Positions 16,980 through 25,775 of a DNA stretch of 32,990 bases are shown here, piece after piece. Each line of letters opens with the position of its first letter. Within the stretch, counting starts at the first letter, position 1. Source of the DNA: Candidatus Hydrogenedentota bacterium (GTDB lineage Bacteria; Hydrogenedentota; Hydrogenedentia; Hydrogenedentales; SLHB01); NCBI GenBank assembly GCA_020849535.1, contig JADLGB010000312.1:1-32990 (forward strand), written 5' to 3'. Under the pieces are notes generated by a model that searched no databases, was not told where the DNA came from, and was given only the letters and a program-made list of their open reading frames with translations. A program made the position numbers and the translations under genes.

Positions 16980-17015
16980 TCCCATAGTTCCCATATTTCC
17001 CATGATTCCCATACT
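16980..17015. repeat. Tandem array of four 9-bp TCCCATNNT units
   Basis: Four consecutive units TCCCATAGT, TCCCATATT, TCCCATGAT and TCCCATACT fill exactly 36 bp. The first six bases and the last base are invariant; positions 7-8 vary. A similar four-unit array lies at 30645-30680. The array is in the divergent region between the PSD1 gene and the histidine kinase, about 150 bp before the kinase start. Confidence 0.6.
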
Positions 17016-17164
17016 CGGCCCCTGCGTGGAAGACCATGGCCACGATGCCCACGCCACCTCGGGCGTTTCTCGCTGGCAATGGCGTTCGGGTAGAATAGCA
17101 GCAGTCCCTGCCCCGCATGGGGCGCTGGTCCCGGCGCATCGCGCCGAATGGTGAGTCTTAACCC

Positions 17165-19816
17165 TTGCACGTAAAAGATGACAAAGAAGCCCTGGCCGAT
17201 GATGCCACACGCGTGACCGCGCGTAGGCTGCGCAACCAGAACAACGCCCTCGTCCAGCTCTCGAAAATTACCATTACCGGTGGGGCGGACGCGGAAAGCG
17301 CGTTGCGCGACATCGTGGAAGTGGCCGCCCGCACCCTGCAATGCGAGCGCGTCAGCGTGTGGAAGTATGGGCCCAGGGACGAGTCGCTGCGCTGTGCTGT
17401 CCTGTACGAACTGAGCGAAGACACCTTCAAGCAGAGCGAGGACCTGCGGCGCGCGGAGTATCCCCACTATTTCGAGGCGCTGCGTGTCGAGCATCGCATC
17501 GTTGCGCATGACGCCTTGAGCGACTCCCGCACCCGGGAGTTTCGCGACGGGTATTTGGTCCCGCTCGGAATCACTTCGATGTTGGATGTGCCCATCCTCG
17601 AAGGGGGCCGCAACTTGGGCGTCCTGTGTAACGAACATGTGGGGCCGGCCCGCACGTGGGTGTCCGATGAAGAGAATTTCGCCTCCGCCATCGCCAACCT
17701 CGTGTCCATCGTGATGGCCGCGGGCCGCCGCGCCCGCAAAGCCGAACAGCCCCTGCAATTGCGCGACGCGTTTCAGTCAATGGTTGAGCATTCGCAAGAC
17801 ATCATGGCGGTGATCGATGAGGAAGGGCGGATCACGTACGTAACACCGTCCGTCCATCGCGTGCTCGGCTATCGCACCGAAGACCTGGTCGGCAACGCGA
17901 GCAGCGAGTACGTGCACCCGGAAGACCTGCCCGCATTGCAGCAGGCCTACCGAAGGCCGCGCCGGGCCGACGAGGCCGCGCCGGTTGTGACCTGCCGCGT
18001 GCGCCACAAGGAAGGCACGTGGCGCTACTTCGAGACCGCGGGCAACCGGCTGCACCCCACGGCGGGCGTGCCGGGCATCGTGCTCAGCTTTCGCGATGTG
18101 ACCGAACGCAAACTGTGGGAGCGGGCCATTCGCGAGAGCGAACGGCGCAACAGCGCCGTCATCGACAATGCCATGGATGCCTATCTCGCGATGAACGCGT
18201 CCGGCATGATCATCGGCTGGAACACGCAGGCCGAGGCGATGTTCGGTTGGCGCCGCGAGAAGGTGCTCGGGCAACGGTTGTCCGCCGTGATCTTGCCGCT
18301 CAACCAGCGGGACGCGCACGAACGCGGCCGTGAACAATTCCTGGAGACTGGCGAAGGGTACTTGATGAACCGCCGGATCGAGATGACAGCGCTCCATCGC
18401 GATGGGCACGAGTTCCCCGTCGAACTCTCCATGACGCACGTGCGGATTGGAGACAGCCATACCTTCAGCGCCTTCATCCGCGACATCAGCGAGCGGCGGG
18501 CCGCGGAACGCGCCTTGCAGGAAAGCGAGGAACGCTTCCGGATTCTCGTCGAGCACGCGCCCGAGGCCATCGTGGTAATCGACGCGGAAACCGCGCTGTT
18601 CGTGGACTCCAACGATAACGCGCAGCGCATGTTCGGCTACAGCGCGGAGGAAATGCGAAACGTCGGGCCGCGCGAAGTCACCTCGGCCAGAGACCTCACC
18701 GGGCAAACGGTGGAGAATCTGGTTCAGGAACGGTTGAAGCGTGCGCTCGAAGGCGGTGCCCTGAAATTCGAGATCACCTGCCAGCACAAGTCGGGCCGGA
18801 CTTTCCCGACAGAGGTCCGATTGGTGCGCTTGCCCGCGACCGGGCGCAAGCTGGTGCGCGGTAGCGTGACCGATATCTCGGAGCGGCGCTGGGCGCAGAA
18901 GCTGCACCAGGATTACAGCCGCACCCTCGAAGAAAAAGTCGCGCAACGCACCCGCGAGTTGGAAGAGAAGAACGCCGAGCTGCATCAGGCGCTCGAAAAG
19001 CTGAAAGACACGCAGCGCCAGCTCATCACGCAGGAGAAGATGGCGTCCCTCGGCGTGTTGACCGCGGGGATCGCGCACGAGATCAAGAATCCCTTGAACT
19101 TCGTGAACAACTTCGCGGAACTCACCGTGGAACTGATCCAGGAACTGCGCGCGTTGCTGAACTCCGAAGCGGCCGCCCCGGAGGAGGTCGAGGCGCTGCT
19201 GCGCGACATCGAGCAAAACGCCGTGAAGATTCACGACCACGGCCGGCGGGCGGATCGCATCGTGCGCGGCATGTTGCAACATTCGCGCTCCGAGCATATG
19301 CGTCAGACCACCGATATCAACGCGCTGGTGGACGAATACGTCAAGCTCGCCTACCACGGCTTGCGGGCACGCGACGCGTCGTTCAACATCCGGCTCGACT
19401 TACAGTACGACGAGCGAATCGGCTCGATCCCTGTGGTGCCCCAGGATCTCAGCCGCGTCATTCTGAATGTGGTGAACAACGGCTGCTACGCCGCTCACCA
19501 GAAGCGCAAGGCGTTGGGAGCGGACTTCCACCCGATCCTCACCGTCCGCACGCGGGATGCGGGCGAGTTTGTCGAGATTCGCGTGCGCGACAACGGGCCC
19601 GGCATTCCGCCAGAGATCCGCGACAGCATCTTCAATCCATTCTTCACGACCAAGCCGGTGGGCGAGGGGACCGGTCTGGGTCTCTCGATCTGTTACGATA
19701 TCATCGTGCGTGAACACTTGGGAGAGTTGATTGTGGACACGGAACCCGGCGCGTTCACCGAATTCGCCATCGCGTTGCCCAAGAAGCCTCCCGTGAGGAC
19801 TCGCGAGAAACCATGA
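17165..19816 (+). CDS. GAF-PAS-PAS-PAS sensor histidine kinase
   Basis: This 883-residue kinase has no signal peptide or membrane segment and should be soluble. Domains in order: GAF (about 28-187), three PAS domains (about 201-315, 325-445, 453-575), a coiled coil (578-628), the dimerisation H-box with His638 (AGIAHEIKNPL), and the ATPase domain with N-box VVNNG (769-773), DNGPGI (809-814) and EGTGLGL (834-840). All catalytic motifs look intact. The second PAS keeps WNTQAEAMFGW, a typical ligand-binding helix. Translation starts at TTG 17165, since an in-frame TAA lies two codons upstream and GGTGAG lies 9 nt before; the next option would be GTG 17213. Its stop overlaps the next ATG (ATGA). 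It would phosphorylate one or both downstream receivers. Confidence 0.92.
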   Translation: MHVKDDKEALADDATRVTARRLRNQNNALVQLSKITITGGADAESALRDIVEVAARTLQCERVSVWKYGPRDESLRCAVLYELSEDTFKQSEDLRRAEYPHYFEALRVEHRIVAHDALSDSRTREFRDGYLVPLGITSMLDVPILEGGRNLGVLCNEHVGPARTWVSDEENFASAIANLVSIVMAAGRRARKAEQPLQLRDAFQSMVEHSQDIMAVIDEEGRITYVTPSVHRVLGYRTEDLVGNASSEYVHPEDLPALQQAYRRPRRADEAAPVVTCRVRHKEGTWRYFETAGNRLHPTAGVPGIVLSFRDVTERKLWERAIRESERRNSAVIDNAMDAYLAMNASGMIIGWNTQAEAMFGWRREKVLGQRLSAVILPLNQRDAHERGREQFLETGEGYLMNRRIEMTALHRDGHEFPVELSMTHVRIGDSHTFSAFIRDISERRAAERALQESEERFRILVEHAPEAIVVIDAETALFVDSNDNAQRMFGYSAEEMRNVGPREVTSARDLTGQTVENLVQERLKRALEGGALKFEITCQHKSGRTFPTEVRLVRLPATGRKLVRGSVTDISERRWAQKLHQDYSRTLEEKVAQRTRELEEKNAELHQALEKLKDTQRQLITQEKMASLGVLTAGIAHEIKNPLNFVNNFAELTVELIQELRALLNSEAAAPEEVEALLRDIEQNAVKIHDHGRRADRIVRGMLQHSRSEHMRQTTDINALVDEYVKLAYHGLRARDASFNIRLDLQYDERIGSIPVVPQDLSRVILNVVNNGCYAAHQKRKALGADFHPILTVRTRDAGEFVEIRVRDNGPGIPPEIRDSIFNPFFTTKPVGEGTGLGLSICYDIIVREHLGELIVDTEPGAFTEFAIALPKKPPVRTREKP

Positions 19817-20184
19817 ACGTGCTTGTTGTGGACGATGAAGCCGACACCGAATCGTTGTTTCGGCAACGATTTCGTAAAGAACTCAAGGCGGGAACGTTGA
19901 CGCTGGCGTTCGCGCTTTCCGCGGAATCCGCCCTCGAGAGCCTCGAACGCGGCGCCGCCGATCTCGTGCTCGTGCTCTCAGACATCAACCTCCCGGGGAT
20001 GTGCGGCGTCGAATTGCTGCGCCGGATTAGGGAACGCTATGCGCATACGGCGGTATATATGATTGCGCCGTTCAACGATGAGGCGCGCTGTGCCGAGGCC
20101 GAGCGGGCGGGTGCGGCCGCGCTTCTCACCAAACCCCTTGATTTCGACGAGTTGAAGCGCATGATGTCCGCCCTGTGCCCATGA
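19813..20184 (+). CDS. Single-domain response regulator with altered switch residue
   Basis: The 123 residues are one receiver domain and nothing else. The acidic pocket (Asp7, Asp8), phospho-acceptor Asp57 (LSDINLPGM) and Lys107 (LLTKPLDF) are present. The Thr/Ser that normally precedes the Ala in the fourth strand is Ile84 (YMIAPFND), so the usual phosphorylation-dependent switch residue is missing. It overlaps the kinase stop and the next frame by ATGA sequences, so it is translated with the kinase. It resembles the receiver of the next gene and probably arose by duplication. It may be a phosphate shuttle, sink or decoy between the kinase and the phosphatase. Confidence 0.88.
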   Translation: MNVLVVDDEADTESLFRQRFRKELKAGTLTLAFALSAESALESLERGAADLVLVLSDINLPGMCGVELLRRIRERYAHTAVYMIAPFNDEARCAEAERAGAAALLTKPLDFDELKRMMSALCP

Positions 20185-20207
20185 TACGACTGAAGGATCT
20201 TGCGATC

Positions 20208-21371
<1,164 letters not shown>

Positions 21372-21382
21372 GGGTGGCTGGT

Positions 21383-21994
21383 ATGAGTCTGGCCAGCAAG
21401 CTATCGAGGGCCTTCCGGCACCCGGACGAGATCATCCCCGCGTTGCGCTGTCTCGCGGAGCGCCGCCACGTCAAGCGGGTCGTGCGAGAAGATGGCGTTC
21501 ATTACCTCTACCGGGGCGAAGACTACCCTGAGTATCTGCACACCGGTAACGCGGCTTCGCACATCTTGGAAACTGCCAGGCGATTCTGCTCCGGCAAGGG
21601 CCTGGATATCGGCGCCAATCAATGGCCCTTTCCGGGCGCGACGCCCGTTGACGACCGCCTCGGCGAAAATGCCTACCGCCTCGACCGCTACCCGGACGGC
21701 GGATTCGACTTCATCTTCAGTTCGCACTGCCTGGAGCATCTCGCCCGCTGGCAGGATGCCTTGCGGCTGTGGATCGGCAAGCTGCGGCCCGGCGGCGTCC
21801 TCTTTCTGTATTTGCCACACGAATCCATGCTCCTGTGGCGGCCGGGCGGGGCTTGGGTAGGCGGCACCCACAAATGGTCCCCTACCTGGCAAATCCTCCT
21901 TCCCTTTCTCCAAGGTGAAGGCATGGAAGTGCTGGAACACAATCCGGGCTGTGACGAGTATTGGAGCTTCCATATCGCGGCACGCCGCCGCTGA
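21383..21994 (+). CDS. Class I SAM-dependent methyltransferase
   Basis: This encodes 203 residues. The central part reads GLDIGANQWPFPGATPVDD, then GGFDFIFSSHCLEHLARWQDAL and KLRPGGVLFLYLPHE, the motif I, IV and post-motif pattern of the Methyltransf_11 type. The region between motif I and FDFIF is short, as in the subgroup with a (C/A)-N-x-x-P-F/I-P-G motif often linked to glycan or small-molecule methylation. The substrate is unknown. ATG 21383 follows GAGGGTGG at a good spacing; a TTG at 21368 overlaps the preceding stop. It lies 11 bp after the phosphatase gene and is surely in the same transcript, which is unusual company for a methyltransferase. Confidence 0.8.
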   Translation: MSLASKLSRAFRHPDEIIPALRCLAERRHVKRVVREDGVHYLYRGEDYPEYLHTGNAASHILETARRFCSGKGLDIGANQWPFPGATPVDDRLGENAYRLDRYPDGGFDFIFSSHCLEHLARWQDALRLWIGKLRPGGVLFLYLPHESMLLWRPGGAWVGGTHKWSPTWQILLPFLQGEGMEVLEHNPGCDEYWSFHIAARRR

Positions 21995-22058
21995 CTCGCC
22001 GGTATCGCGCGGGCCAACCAGGTGGAAAGATAATCTGAATATAAAACAATTGTCATTG

Positions 22059-22077
22059 GTGAACAATAGTTATTCAC
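22059..22077. promoter_or_regulatory. Imperfect palindrome, possible enhancer-binding site
   Basis: GTGAA and TTCAC arms flank a 9-bp AT-rich centre (14 of 19 positions symmetric). The site lies a little over 100 bp before the sigma-54 promoter, the usual distance for an enhancer-binding activator. The surrounding 22020-22180 stretch is unusually AT-rich for this genome. Confidence 0.3.
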
Positions 22078-22182
22078 AAAAGACATTGTCAACGGGTGTT
22101 GTGAGGAAGCCACCCGTGCGCGCGTTAATCCCACCCTTTGTGTAAAGCTTTTCCCTAACATAATTTAGCTTTTGGATAATTG

Positions 22183-22199
22183 TTGGCACAAATACTGCT
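22183..22199 (+). promoter_or_regulatory. Sigma-54 (-24/-12) promoter of the PEP-CTERM gene
   Basis: TTGGCAC is followed by TGC with the invariant GG (22185-22186) and GC (22197-22198) exactly 12 bp apart, as required for RpoN. The predicted start is near 22210, leaving a 5' UTR of about 108 nt. PEP-CTERM genes in several phyla are known to use RpoN with the PrsK/PrsR two-component pair, which supports the call. Confidence 0.6.
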
Positions 22200-22317
22200 C
22201 TCTTCTCATCCGAGGTTGTGACAAGCCGCCAGTGCGGTGCTCGCCGCAGTGGGTGACCGGCGGCTATCTGATGTGGTTCATAGCCTTCCTTTTTCGGTCT
22301 TAGAGGAGATCTGTTTC

Positions 22318-22692
22318 GTGCTGCGTCGTATCTGTGTATTGGTATTCTGCATCGGAGCGGTCATGGTCAGCGGAAGCATGCTGTTCGCCCAGAGTCCGGA
22401 TGCACTCCCCCCGGATGGATACCTGACGCCGGACGCCCCTGCTTACAGTTCCGCGGATTCCGTCGGGAACGCGTACGAAAACGAGGATCAAAGGTTTTCG
22501 ATACCGTTCAGTTGGGACATCGAACCCGGAATGGATGACGAGTTCCGGTATGCCGGCTCCGCGACGTATCGCTCTGCCACCAAATCTTCCCCGCAGGACG
22601 CGCCCGCCATCGTGCCGGAGCCGGGAACCATGGTGCTCATGGCTGCCGGCCTGGCGGCCTTGGCCGTACGGCGCATGCGCATCGCCTCGTAG
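22318..22692 (+). CDS. PEP-CTERM sorting-domain protein
   Basis: The 124-residue protein has an N-terminal signal peptide (basic LRRI, hydrophobic VLVFCIGAVMVSGSMLFA, cleavage near residue 24) and a complete C-terminal PEP-CTERM signal: VPEPGT (99-104), a hydrophobic helix MVLMAAGLAALAV and a basic RRMR end. An exosortase would cleave near PEP and attach or release the protein at the cell surface, usually with exopolysaccharide. The mature part of about 75 residues is acidic, Pro/Ser/Tyr-rich and has no known domain. Translation starts at GTG 22318 behind AGAGGAG. No exosortase, PrsK or PrsR gene is in the window, so these must be encoded elsewhere. Confidence 0.88.
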   Translation: MLRRICVLVFCIGAVMVSGSMLFAQSPDALPPDGYLTPDAPAYSSADSVGNAYENEDQRFSIPFSWDIEPGMDDEFRYAGSATYRSATKSSPQDAPAIVPEPGTMVLMAAGLAALAVRRMRIAS

Positions 22693-22737
22693 CCCGCAAG
22701 CACGCACCGCGCCTGATACAATCTTCCCCGAGTCAAG

Positions 22738-22766
22738 TTGAGGGTCACCCCGCACTCTGCTATCTT
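22738..22766 (+). promoter_or_regulatory. Putative sigma-70-type promoter of the TerC gene
   Basis: TTGAGG (22738-22743) and TATCTT (22761-22766) are 17 bp apart, each matching four of six consensus bases. The predicted 5' UTR is about 60 nt. No manganese riboswitch (yybP-ykoY) core is visible in it. Confidence 0.3.
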
Positions 22767-22832
22767 TGGCGCGCTTGCGCATGACAGCCAAGGTCCAGCG
22801 ACTTCATTCCCATGTAGAAGGAGCATCTCCCC

Positions 22833-23570
22833 GTGTCCGACTTACTGACTGTAGAAAGCCTCATTGCACTGGTGACACTCACCAGCCTCGAGATCGTGCT
22901 GGGCATCGACAACATCGTGTTCATCGCGATCCTCACGGGAAAACTCGACCCCGCGACGCAGGGCAAGGCGAGAACGATCGGGTTGGGCCTTGCCATGGGG
23001 ATGCGCATCCTGCTTCTGCTGGGCATCAGTTGGATCATGAAGCTGACTACCCCGCTGTTCCATGTGCTCGAGCACGCGATCTCCGGCAAGGACCTCATTC
23101 TGATCGTTGGCGGACTCTTCCTTCTCGCGAAATCCACCTATGAAATTCACGAGCGGATTGAAGGGCATGAGCACGCGGACACCGCGAAGAAGGCGGCGGC
23201 CTCATTCGCCTCGGTCATCGTGCAGATCATGCTGCTGGATATCGTGTTCTCGCTCGACTCCGTGATCACCGCGGTGGGCATGTCCAATCAAATCCCCATC
23301 ATGATCGCGGCGGTGATGATCGCGGTGGGCGTGATGATGGCCTTCTCGGGTCCTGTAAGCCACTTCGTCATGAGGCACCCCACGATCAAGATGCTCGCGC
23401 TCTCGTTTCTGCTGCTCATCGGGGTCATGCTCATTGCCGACGGCATGGGGCACCATATCGCGAAAGGATACATCTACTTTGCGATGGGCTTCTCGCTGTT
23501 TGTGGAGATGCTCAACCTACGCGCCCAAAAGGTCAGCAAGGTGGCGCCGTCCGGCACTCCGGGTCACTGA
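22833..23570 (+). CDS. TerC-family integral membrane protein
   Basis: The 245-residue protein has about seven transmembrane helices. The TerC hallmarks are present: LEIVLGIDNIVFIAILTGKL in the first helix pair and LLDIVFSLDSVITAVGMSNQ in the fourth, both with a membrane-embedded Asp. A short His/Glu-rich loop (YEIHERIEGHEHADTAKK) lies between helices 3 and 4. TerC/Alx/YjbE-type proteins are linked to metal (mainly manganese) export, also supplying metal to exported proteins, and historically to tellurite resistance. Translation starts at GTG 22833, 10 nt after AAGGAG. The gene appears to have its own promoter and overlaps the end of the convergent cruF-like gene by 7 bp. Confidence 0.9.
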   Translation: MSDLLTVESLIALVTLTSLEIVLGIDNIVFIAILTGKLDPATQGKARTIGLGLAMGMRILLLLGISWIMKLTTPLFHVLEHAISGKDLILIVGGLFLLAKSTYEIHERIEGHEHADTAKKAAASFASVIVQIMLLDIVFSLDSVITAVGMSNQIPIMIAAVMIAVGVMMAFSGPVSHFVMRHPTIKMLALSFLLLIGVMLIADGMGHHIAKGYIYFAMGFSLFVEMLNLRAQKVSKVAPSGTPGH

Positions 23571-24289
23571 TGTAGGCGGCGCATCCTCCGGCTGAGGGTG
23601 GCGTGAAGGATGCAGAGCAGCGCGCCGATCGCCGCGGCCAGTAGCATGCCCTTGGCCAACGCGATGCTGGTGAAGAACAAGATGATGCTGAGCCCGATCG
23701 GTCGCGCGTGCGGGTTGGGCCGCCAGGTTTGTCCGGCGATGGCGCACACGGCGAGCGAAACCAGCAGCCATCCCGCGAAGTTCGTCGCGGGGATGCCGTA
23801 GTAAATCCCTGGATACTCCCAAACCCAGTATTTGAGAGGTCCCGCGGCCAGGGGATCAATGATCAGGTCGATGGAGGTCAACCACACCGCGCCCACACCC
23901 ACACGCGCCCACGCGGGAAGCGCCGCTTCGCGCAGCATCTCCTGAACGTACGCTACCAGAATGAACCACGCGCACACCATCACCAGCGGCACGCCAACGA
24001 CGTGCGGGTATAGCGCCTTCGTGTAGATGTACGAGCCGAAAGGGAATCCCGTGTGCACTCCCACCATCTCAGCGAGCAGGCCCACCGCGCCGCACGCGAG
24101 GATGCGCGGCCGATCCTCTCGCGCCGCGGTGAGCAACACCAGCACCCCCGCGAGACTCAGGAACAACGGTGCGGTCCACGCCACGTGGGCGGGCGGTTCG
24201 CCCAGGAACCAGTACGCGCCCACGCCTCCCAGCCAGAAGAAGATGTAGGCCGCGCCCAGTGCCGCGAGGAGACGTTTACGCACCTTCAT
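23564..24289 (-). CDS. cruF: CruF-family carotenoid hydratase
   Basis: This 241-residue membrane protein has about seven hydrophobic helices and the family signature MVGVHTGFPFGSYIYTKALYPHVVGVPLVM near residue 75, followed by WLTSIDLIIDPLA and KYWVWEYPGIYYGIPATNFAGW. Its Pfam family is carotenoid biosynthesis protein (DUF422-type). CruF in Deinococcus and cyanobacteria, and the archaeal bacterioruberin hydratase, add water across the C-1,2 double bond of a psi end group to give a tertiary hydroxyl. It is the last gene of the crt operon, and its start overlaps the end of the second CrtI-type gene by 14 bp. The presence of a glycosyltransferase next to it supports glycosylation of that hydroxyl. 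Confidence 0.85.
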   Translation of the reverse strand: MKVRKRLLAALGAAYIFFWLGGVGAYWFLGEPPAHVAWTAPLFLSLAGVLVLLTAAREDRPRILACGAVGLLAEMVGVHTGFPFGSYIYTKALYPHVVGVPLVMVCAWFILVAYVQEMLREAALPAWARVGVGAVWLTSIDLIIDPLAAGPLKYWVWEYPGIYYGIPATNFAGWLLVSLAVCAIAGQTWRPNPHARPIGLSIILFFTSIALAKGMLLAAAIGALLCILHATLSRRMRRLHQ

Positions 24290-25754
24290 TGCTCCGGATG
24301 AGCTCGCACGTCATGGCCGCGGAAAGCAGGACCGTCGGTGTGCCGCCGCCCGGATGCGTGCTCCCGCCGACGTAGTAGAGCCCGTGATAACGCTTGTCCT
24401 GGTTGGGCGGACGGAGAAATGCATTCTTCCAGCCGTGCGAGTGGGTGCCGTAGATCGCGCCTCCCGGCATAGTGTAGCGCCGCGCAAGCTGCCGGGGCGT
24501 CCACACGCGTTCCACGGCGACATCATCTTCGCTTGCCGGAAATCCCCCTTTGCGCAAACGCGCAAGCACGCGCGCTCGCGCCGCATCGATATCGTCTTCG
24601 TTCCACTCATCCCGATCGTTAGCAGGTGCATTTGCCATGACGAAGAACGCTTCGCCTTCCCCGGGCACGAGGCTCCGATCGCTGCGGCTGGGCGCGCTGA
24701 CGTACACCGTGGGATCCTCGGGAAAGCGGCGCACGTCGAAGAGGTCCCGGAACTCATCGGGGTAGTCGCGGGAGAAGTAGACTGTGTGATGATGCAATTC
24801 GGGTAGCGAGCGCCGAACACCCCACAGGAACACGAGGCCAGACATCGAGCGCCTGCCTTCCGTGAGGGTCGTGTCCCGCGCGTCACCGAGCAACTGCGGG
24901 GCAAGGGACGCGTCTCCGTTCATGATCGCGACGTCCGACGCGATGCGCTCGCCGCCGGACAGTTCCACGCCCTCCACACGCCCGGCACGATGGAGTATGC
25001 GCGCGACCGGCGTGGAAGTACGGAGTTCCACGCCCAGTTCCCGCGCAATCTGCGCGAGGCTCTCTATGATCCGGTACAGACCGCCGTCCGCGTACCACCC
25101 GCCGAAGGCGAACTCGATGTAGGGAATCACCAGAAGCGTCGCGGGACTGCGGTACGGCGACGATCCCACGTAGGTCGGGTAGCGGTCATACAGTTGCCGC
25201 AGATGCGGGCTTCTGAAGTGGGCGGCCACTGCCTTGTGGTAATTGCCCCAGGCGTGGCGCAGCGGGAAGTGCCGCAGCGCGCGCAGGGCCTCGAGGTCGG
25301 GCGGTGAAGATGGTGGACGCCGCAGGAACGTGGCCTTCGACAACTCGAAGATTCGCGCGCCCAGCCGGAGGAAACGGAAGAAGCCATCGACATCGCGCGG
25401 TTCGAGCGAACGCACCGTGTCCAGCCACTCCGGCAGGTTGCTCGAGTAGGTGAACTGCGTGCCGTCGTCGAAGCGATAGCGCGCCAGAGGGCGCATCGCC
25501 GTGAAGCTGAGATAGTCGTCGATGCGTTTGCCCGCCGCGGTAAACAGCTCTTCGAAAACCCACCGCATGGTGATGAGGGATGGACCCGTATCGAAGGTGA
25601 AGCCTTCGGATTGAATGCGGTTCATCTTGCCGCCAAGGGTCGGGCCTTGTTCGCAGAGGGTCACGCGCCATCCGCGCGCGGCGAGACGAATCGCGGCTGC
25701 GAGACCGCCCAGACCGCCGCCGATAATGACCGCGCTTTTCTGCTGATTGCTCAC
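24276..25754 (-). CDS. CrtI-family carotenoid desaturase/oxidoreductase (second copy)
   Basis: The 492-residue flavoprotein has the N-terminal FAD motif AVIIGGGLGGLAAAIRLAARG (about 9-29), TLGGKMNRIQSEGFTFDTGPSLI, and the C-terminal signature YYVGGSTHPGGGTPTVLLSAAMTCELI. These define the CrtI/CrtN/CrtD/CrtO group. Since the operon has a second such gene nearer crtB and also CruF, this copy may be the C-3,4 desaturase (CrtD-like) acting on the hydroxylated end, but a terminal oxidase or a second lycopene-forming desaturase is possible. It starts at GTG 25754, 21 bp after the glycosyltransferase gene, and overlaps cruF. Function beyond the family is inferred from position. Confidence 0.82.
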   Translation of the reverse strand: MSNQQKSAVIIGGGLGGLAAAIRLAARGWRVTLCEQGPTLGGKMNRIQSEGFTFDTGPSLITMRWVFEELFTAAGKRIDDYLSFTAMRPLARYRFDDGTQFTYSSNLPEWLDTVRSLEPRDVDGFFRFLRLGARIFELSKATFLRRPPSSPPDLEALRALRHFPLRHAWGNYHKAVAAHFRSPHLRQLYDRYPTYVGSSPYRSPATLLVIPYIEFAFGGWYADGGLYRIIESLAQIARELGVELRTSTPVARILHRAGRVEGVELSGGERIASDVAIMNGDASLAPQLLGDARDTTLTEGRRSMSGLVFLWGVRRSLPELHHHTVYFSRDYPDEFRDLFDVRRFPEDPTVYVSAPSRSDRSLVPGEGEAFFVMANAPANDRDEWNEDDIDAARARVLARLRKGGFPASEDDVAVERVWTPRQLARRYTMPGGAIYGTHSHGWKNAFLRPPNQDKRYHGLYYVGGSTHPGGGTPTVLLSAAMTCELIRSNEGA

Positions 25755-25775
25755 GGAGTGCTGCCTTGGTCGCGC

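Noticed and set aside
17777..19357. Long antisense frame of 526 codons opposite the histidine kinase, and similar long frames opposite the M24 and GH20-like genes.
   Set aside because: Such frames are expected opposite GC-rich genes; the sense frames carry complete domain motifs and the antisense ones none.
22693..22832. Possible manganese riboswitch (yybP-ykoY) before the TerC gene.
   Set aside because: The conserved loop sequences of that class are not visible in the short leader.
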